Positions 62,853 through 64,000 of a stretch of DNA of 64,000 bases are shown here, piece by piece (position 1 is the stretch's first letter; each line of letters opens with the position of its first letter). A model generated the notes under the pieces. That model had not been told where the DNA came from. It was given only the letters and a program-made list of their open reading frames with translations, and ran no database searches. The position numbers and the translations under genes were made by a program. This DNA comes from CAVTPU01 sp963736695 (lineage in GTDB: Bacteria; Actinomycetota; Actinomycetes; Mycobacteriales; Micromonosporaceae): the NCBI GenBank assembly GCA_963736695.1, contig CAVTPU010000004.1, positions 2,666,001-2,730,000 on the forward strand. The letters run 5' to 3'.

Positions 62853-64000
62853 GACCCACCTCGCCGGCTGGGGCGACGATGCGAACCTGCTCGACGCGAC
62901 GCCTCTCCACCTCGATGACAGTGAACTCCCAGCCGTCCTCGCAGACTGTCTCGCCGGTGACCGGAATATGCCCGAGCCGCGCCAGCACAAACCCGGCGAG
63001 CGTCTCATAGGGTCCGTCAGGCAGCCGGAAACCGGATATGTCAGCCACCTCGTCCGACCGTGACATCCCGTCGACGATCCAGGTGCGTGCGTCACTAGGT
63101 GCCGTCACCGCAGCAGCGGCTCCCGACGGTTCAACAACCTGCAGCGTGGGGGCGACCGTGTCATATTCGTCGGCTATCTCGCCGACGAGCTCCTCGACGA
63201 GGTCTTCGAGGGTGACCACTCCGTCGGTGCCGCCATATTCGTCGACGACGATCGCCAAGTCGGCCCCGGCGGTCTGCAGAGCGAGGAGCACCCGATCAAG
63301 GTCGAGGGAATCGGGCACCAGCACCGCCGATCGGCAGACCGCCCGGACGGGGGTGGTCTCCCTCCGTTCCGGTGGCACGCCGAGCAGATCGGCGACGGTG
63401 ATCACCCCGATCACGTGATCAAGGGTCTCCTCATAGACCGGAAAACGACTGATGCCGGTGTCGGTGATCCGGGTGATCGCCGCGCACACCGTGTCGTCGG
63501 CGGCCAATCCCACCACGTCGACGCGGGGCGTCATGGCCTCCGCAGCCCGTTTCTCGCTGAAGCGGATCGTGCGCCGCAGCAGCAGTGCGGTCTCCTCCGG
63601 CAGCGCTCCCGCCTTCGCTGAATAGGCGGCGAGCAACCCGAGTTCCTCGGGCGAACGGGCGCTGGCGAGTTCGTCCTGGGGCTGCACCCCAAAGCCGCGG
63701 ACGATCGCGTTCGCCGAACCGTTGAGCAGCTGAATCAGCCAACGAAAGGCCTTGGAGAAGCCGGTCTGAAAGCCGGCTGTGCGGGTCGCGGTCGGGATCG
63801 GTCGGGCGATCGCGATGTTCTTCGGCACCAGTTCACCGAAGAGCATCGAAAACAGGGTCGCGACGATGAGCGCGAGGACTGCGGCGAGTCCGGTCTGGGC
63901 CGTGCCGCCCAGCGGCAGGATCGGGGCGATGAGCTGGGCCAGCGCGGGCTCGGCGAGATAGCCGGTGAGTAGCGCGGTGATCGTGATGCCGAGTTGCGCT
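62845..64000 (-). CDS. CNNM/hemolysin C-type membrane protein with CBS and CorC domains, 5' end missing
   Basis: Runs off the right end of the window: the frame is open to base 64000, beginning AQLGITITALLTGYLAEPAL, so the first helices are missing. The conserved GELVPKNIAIA, two CBS domains (AMTPRVDVVGLA and later VRAVCRSAVLVPD) and the C-terminal CorC_HlyC domain (SDARTWIVDGMSR, FVLARLGHIP) are present. It pairs with the overlapping downstream gene, which lacks CorC; the two may form a heteromer. Confidence 0.92.
   Translation of the reverse strand, partial: AQLGITITALLTGYLAEPALAQLIAPILPLGGTAQTGLAAVLALIVATLFSMLFGELVPKNIAIARPIPTATRTAGFQTGFSKAFRWLIQLLNGSANAIVRGFGVQPQDELASARSPEELGLLAAYSAKAGALPEETALLLRRTIRFSEKRAAEAMTPRVDVVGLAADDTVCAAITRITDTGISRFPVYEETLDHVIGVITVADLLGVPPERRETTPVRAVCRSAVLVPDSLDLDRVLLALQTAGADLAIVVDEYGGTDGVVTLEDLVEELVGEIADEYDTVAPTLQVVEPSGAAAAVTAPSDARTWIVDGMSRSDEVADISGFRLPDGPYETLAGFVLARLGHIPVTGETVCEDGWEFTVIEVERRRVEQVRIVAPAGEVGRG

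Noticed and set aside
1..64000. CRISPR arrays, transposases, integrases and prophage genes were looked for.
   Set aside because: No regularly spaced repeats, transposase motifs or phage structural genes were seen on either strand.

Overview
The window is GC-rich, coding-dense DNA from an actinobacterium. Evidence for this: GTG starts are frequent and genes often overlap by ATGA or TAATG. There is a bacterial proteasome activator (Bpa) ending in GQYL, a SigE-type ECF sigma factor, an HTH/peptide-deformylase fusion, and TAGGAT -10 boxes lying directly in front of start codons. A spore-forming or filamentous actinomycete (Glycomycetales or Micromonosporales-like) would fit, but I cannot name the genus from sequence alone.

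Layout. 1-2.4 kb: 3' part of dnaE. 2.4-6.9 kb: small membrane protein, NarL-type two-component pair, SigE-family sigma factor with a membrane anti-sigma candidate, and a bactofilin-like protein. 6.9-13.0 kb (minus strand): xylA-xylB-fadA-fadB, packed with almost no spacing. 13.1-18.7 kb: a membrane protein overlapping a family-3 solute-binding lipoprotein, then a 1121-residue secreted subtilase. 19-20.5 kb: beta-carbonic anhydrase and a methyltransferase. 20.5-26.3 kb (minus): a dipeptide/oligopeptide ABC operon (binding protein, two permeases, two ATPases) whose binding-protein gene carries four apparent frameshifts. 26.8-28.6 kb: a two-gene DprA-like/ComF-like phosphoribosyltransferase operon beside tRNA-Arg(ACG) and tRNA-Ser(GCT). 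29.4-35.2 kb: second subtilase, CPBP membrane protease, HTH/deformylase fusion, tRNA-Ser(TGA). 35.3-45.3 kb: purC, quinone oxidoreductase, beta-lactamase-fold protein, glycosyltransferase, methyltransferase, branched-chain-type binding protein, esterase, Bpa, HAD phosphatase, serS, hemolysin III. 45.5-47.8 kb: 5-oxoprolinase operon pxpBCA. 47.9-53.4 kb: a proline-rich membrane protein, a 45-residue protein, and an E1alpha/E1beta/E2 2-oxoacid dehydrogenase operon. 53.6-60.2 kb: surface polymer genes (polyprenyl-phosphate sugar transferase, GT4, and a nucleotidyltransferase/glycerol-1-phosphate dehydrogenase/CDP-alcohol transferase trio) with mutM between them. 60.2-64.0 kb: CBS protein, NlpC/P60 peptidoglycan hydrolase, two CNNM-type transporters, the second running off the window end.

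Most of the window is housekeeping or ordinary metabolism. The most system-like candidate is the translationally coupled DprA-like SLOG/zinc-ribbon PRTase pair at 26.8-28.6 kb, which has unusual active-site loops, sits next to two tRNA genes and is followed by nested inverted repeats. Also notable: the HTH-unknown-deformylase fusion, the glycerol-1-phosphate-type CDP-alcohol trio, an ABC-less binding protein coupled to a membrane protein, a perfect 44-bp palindrome between convergent genes, and an operator-like palindrome within the promoter of a probably leaderless hemolysin III gene.
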